Below, in pieces: positions 24,302-24,919 of a DNA stretch of 24,919 nucleotides. The translations under genes and the position numbers were made by a program. The notes below the pieces were generated by a model. That model did not search any database, had not been told where the DNA came from, and was given only the letters and a program-made list of their open reading frames with translations. Positions within the stretch are counted from its first letter, which is position 1. Every line of letters begins with the position of its first letter. Origin of the DNA: Bacteroidales bacterium UBA6244 (lineage in GTDB: Bacteria; Bacteroidota; Bacteroidia; Bacteroidales; F082); NCBI GenBank assembly GCA_002440885.1, contig DJVY01000214.1:1-24919 (forward strand). The letters are read 5' to 3'.

Positions 24302-24845
24302 TTTTTTACGCCGGATAGACAAGTCGTGGACGCTGTTTCTGGACAGGGACGGAGTTATTAATCAGAGGATTGTGGGGGGCTATGTGGCTCGGGTAAGTGA
24401 ATTTAACTTTCCTCCCGGTGTGCTCGAGTCGATGAGTTCGTTTGCCACCATATTCGGACGTGTCGTCGTTGTTACCAACCAGCAAGGCATTGGAAAAGGC
24501 CTGATGACTCACCATCAGTTGTCTGAGGTTCATAAGTTTATGATCACAGAGATTGAAGCGTCCGGTGGACGAATTGATGCGGTGTATTATTGCTCTGACC
24601 TGGCTTCGGACGACAACAGTTGCAGAAAACCTTCGCCCTTTATGGCCAATCAAGCCAGGTTGGATTTCCCGGAAATTGATTTCTCGAAAAGTATCATGGT
24701 AGGCGATTCGGTTAGTGATATGGAGTTTGGAAAAGCTTGTGGCATGAAGACGGTTTTTGTTCAGCATGACAAGTCTGAGGGCGAGATTGTTGCGGATGTT
24801 TGTGTTTCCGGGTTGCCCGAATTGCTCAGATTGATAGATGTTTAA
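24294..24845 (+). CDS. gmhB: HAD-IIIA phosphatase, GmhB-like (heptose 1,7-bisphosphate 7-phosphatase)
   Basis: The 183-residue product shows all four HAD motifs: LDRDGVIN (D17 nucleophile, D19 acid/base), VVTNQQGIGKG (T61, N62), RKPSP (K112) and GDSVSDMEFGK (D138, D142). Motif wording and the overlap with gmhA point to D-glycero-D-manno-heptose 1,7-bisphosphate phosphatase. I start at the ATG at 24294, inside the gmhA 3' end (ATGACTGA); the upstream alternative at 24270 lies further inside gmhA. The loop that holds a zinc ion in E. coli-type GmhB (Cys-His and Cys-Cys ligands) is degenerate here: only C100 and C110 remain and the ligand His is missing. The substrate call therefore rests mainly on gene context. 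A related HAD-IIIA sugar phosphatase is the alternative. Confidence 0.8.
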   Translation: MTDFLRRIDKSWTLFLDRDGVINQRIVGGYVARVSEFNFPPGVLESMSSFATIFGRVVVVTNQQGIGKGLMTHHQLSEVHKFMITEIEASGGRIDAVYYCSDLASDDNSCRKPSPFMANQARLDFPEIDFSKSIMVGDSVSDMEFGKACGMKTVFVQHDKSEGEIVADVCVSGLPELLRLIDV

Positions 24846-24919
24846 GCTGTTTCATTTTCGGAAAGTACCGTAATTTGCATGGCGTTAAAATGGATTGAAA
24901 ATTAAATACATTGAAATGA
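24846..24919. other. Short 3' flank with no complete gene
   Basis: These 74 nt follow the gmhB stop. No terminator is evident. A weak promoter-like TAATTTGC lies near 24871. An ATG at 24916 touches the window end and could open another gene, but this cannot be judged. Confidence 0.3.

Overview
The window looks like chromosomal DNA from a member of the Bacteroidota, probably Bacteroidales or a close relative. The evidence is direct: a type IX secretion (T9SS) type B cargo gene followed by PorE-like and PorP/SprF-like genes, promoters of the Bacteroidota form (TTG, about 18-20 nt, TAnnTTTG), few Shine-Dalgarno sequences, a Bacteroidota-style lipoprotein and duplicated FtsX/MacB permease, and a rimP-nusA-infB cluster. 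I see no insertion sequence, phage gene, CRISPR array or rRNA.

Layout. (1) Positions 1-7965 (+) hold three translationally coupled genes: the 3' part of a very large secreted repeat protein with a type B sorting domain, a TPR/PD40/OmpA/SPOR periplasmic protein, and a PorP/SprF-like outer-membrane protein. Each junction is a 4-nt ATGA overlap, so this is probably a dedicated surface-protein secretion and anchoring unit. (2) Positions 7966-8303 are AT-rich and contain a strong promoter followed about 35 nt later by a strong intrinsic terminator with no gene between them, a candidate small RNA. (3) Positions 8304-13463 hold RNase Z (-), an FtsX/MacB-type ABC permease with no ATPase gene nearby (+), and a lipoprotein with a PQQ-like propeller (-). 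(4) Positions 13717-18896 (+) form the translation and transcription-factor operon: promoter, tRNA-Gln(UUG), a perfect intrinsic terminator ending 5 nt before rimP, then rimP, nusA and infB. (5) Positions 19305-21592 (-) hold a UDP-HexNAc 6-dehydrogenase and a UDP-GlcNAc 4-epimerase, overlapping by 4 nt, which together would supply UDP-GalNAcA for a surface polysaccharide. Short low-complexity degenerate repeats lie on both sides. (6) Positions 21844-24845 (+) hold a CLC-family anion transporter with a CBS pair, then gmhA and gmhB for heptose precursor synthesis, driven by a promoter inside the end of the clc gene.

Most of the window is conserved, recognisable housekeeping and envelope biology. 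The parts most worth a second look are the tRNA-terminator-rimP arrangement (a likely NusA feedback attenuator), the orphan promoter/terminator pair at 8191-8294, and the three-gene T9SS unit with its 254-residue composite repeat and SPOR-tailed PorE-like protein. I do not see a clearly new multi-gene system beyond these.
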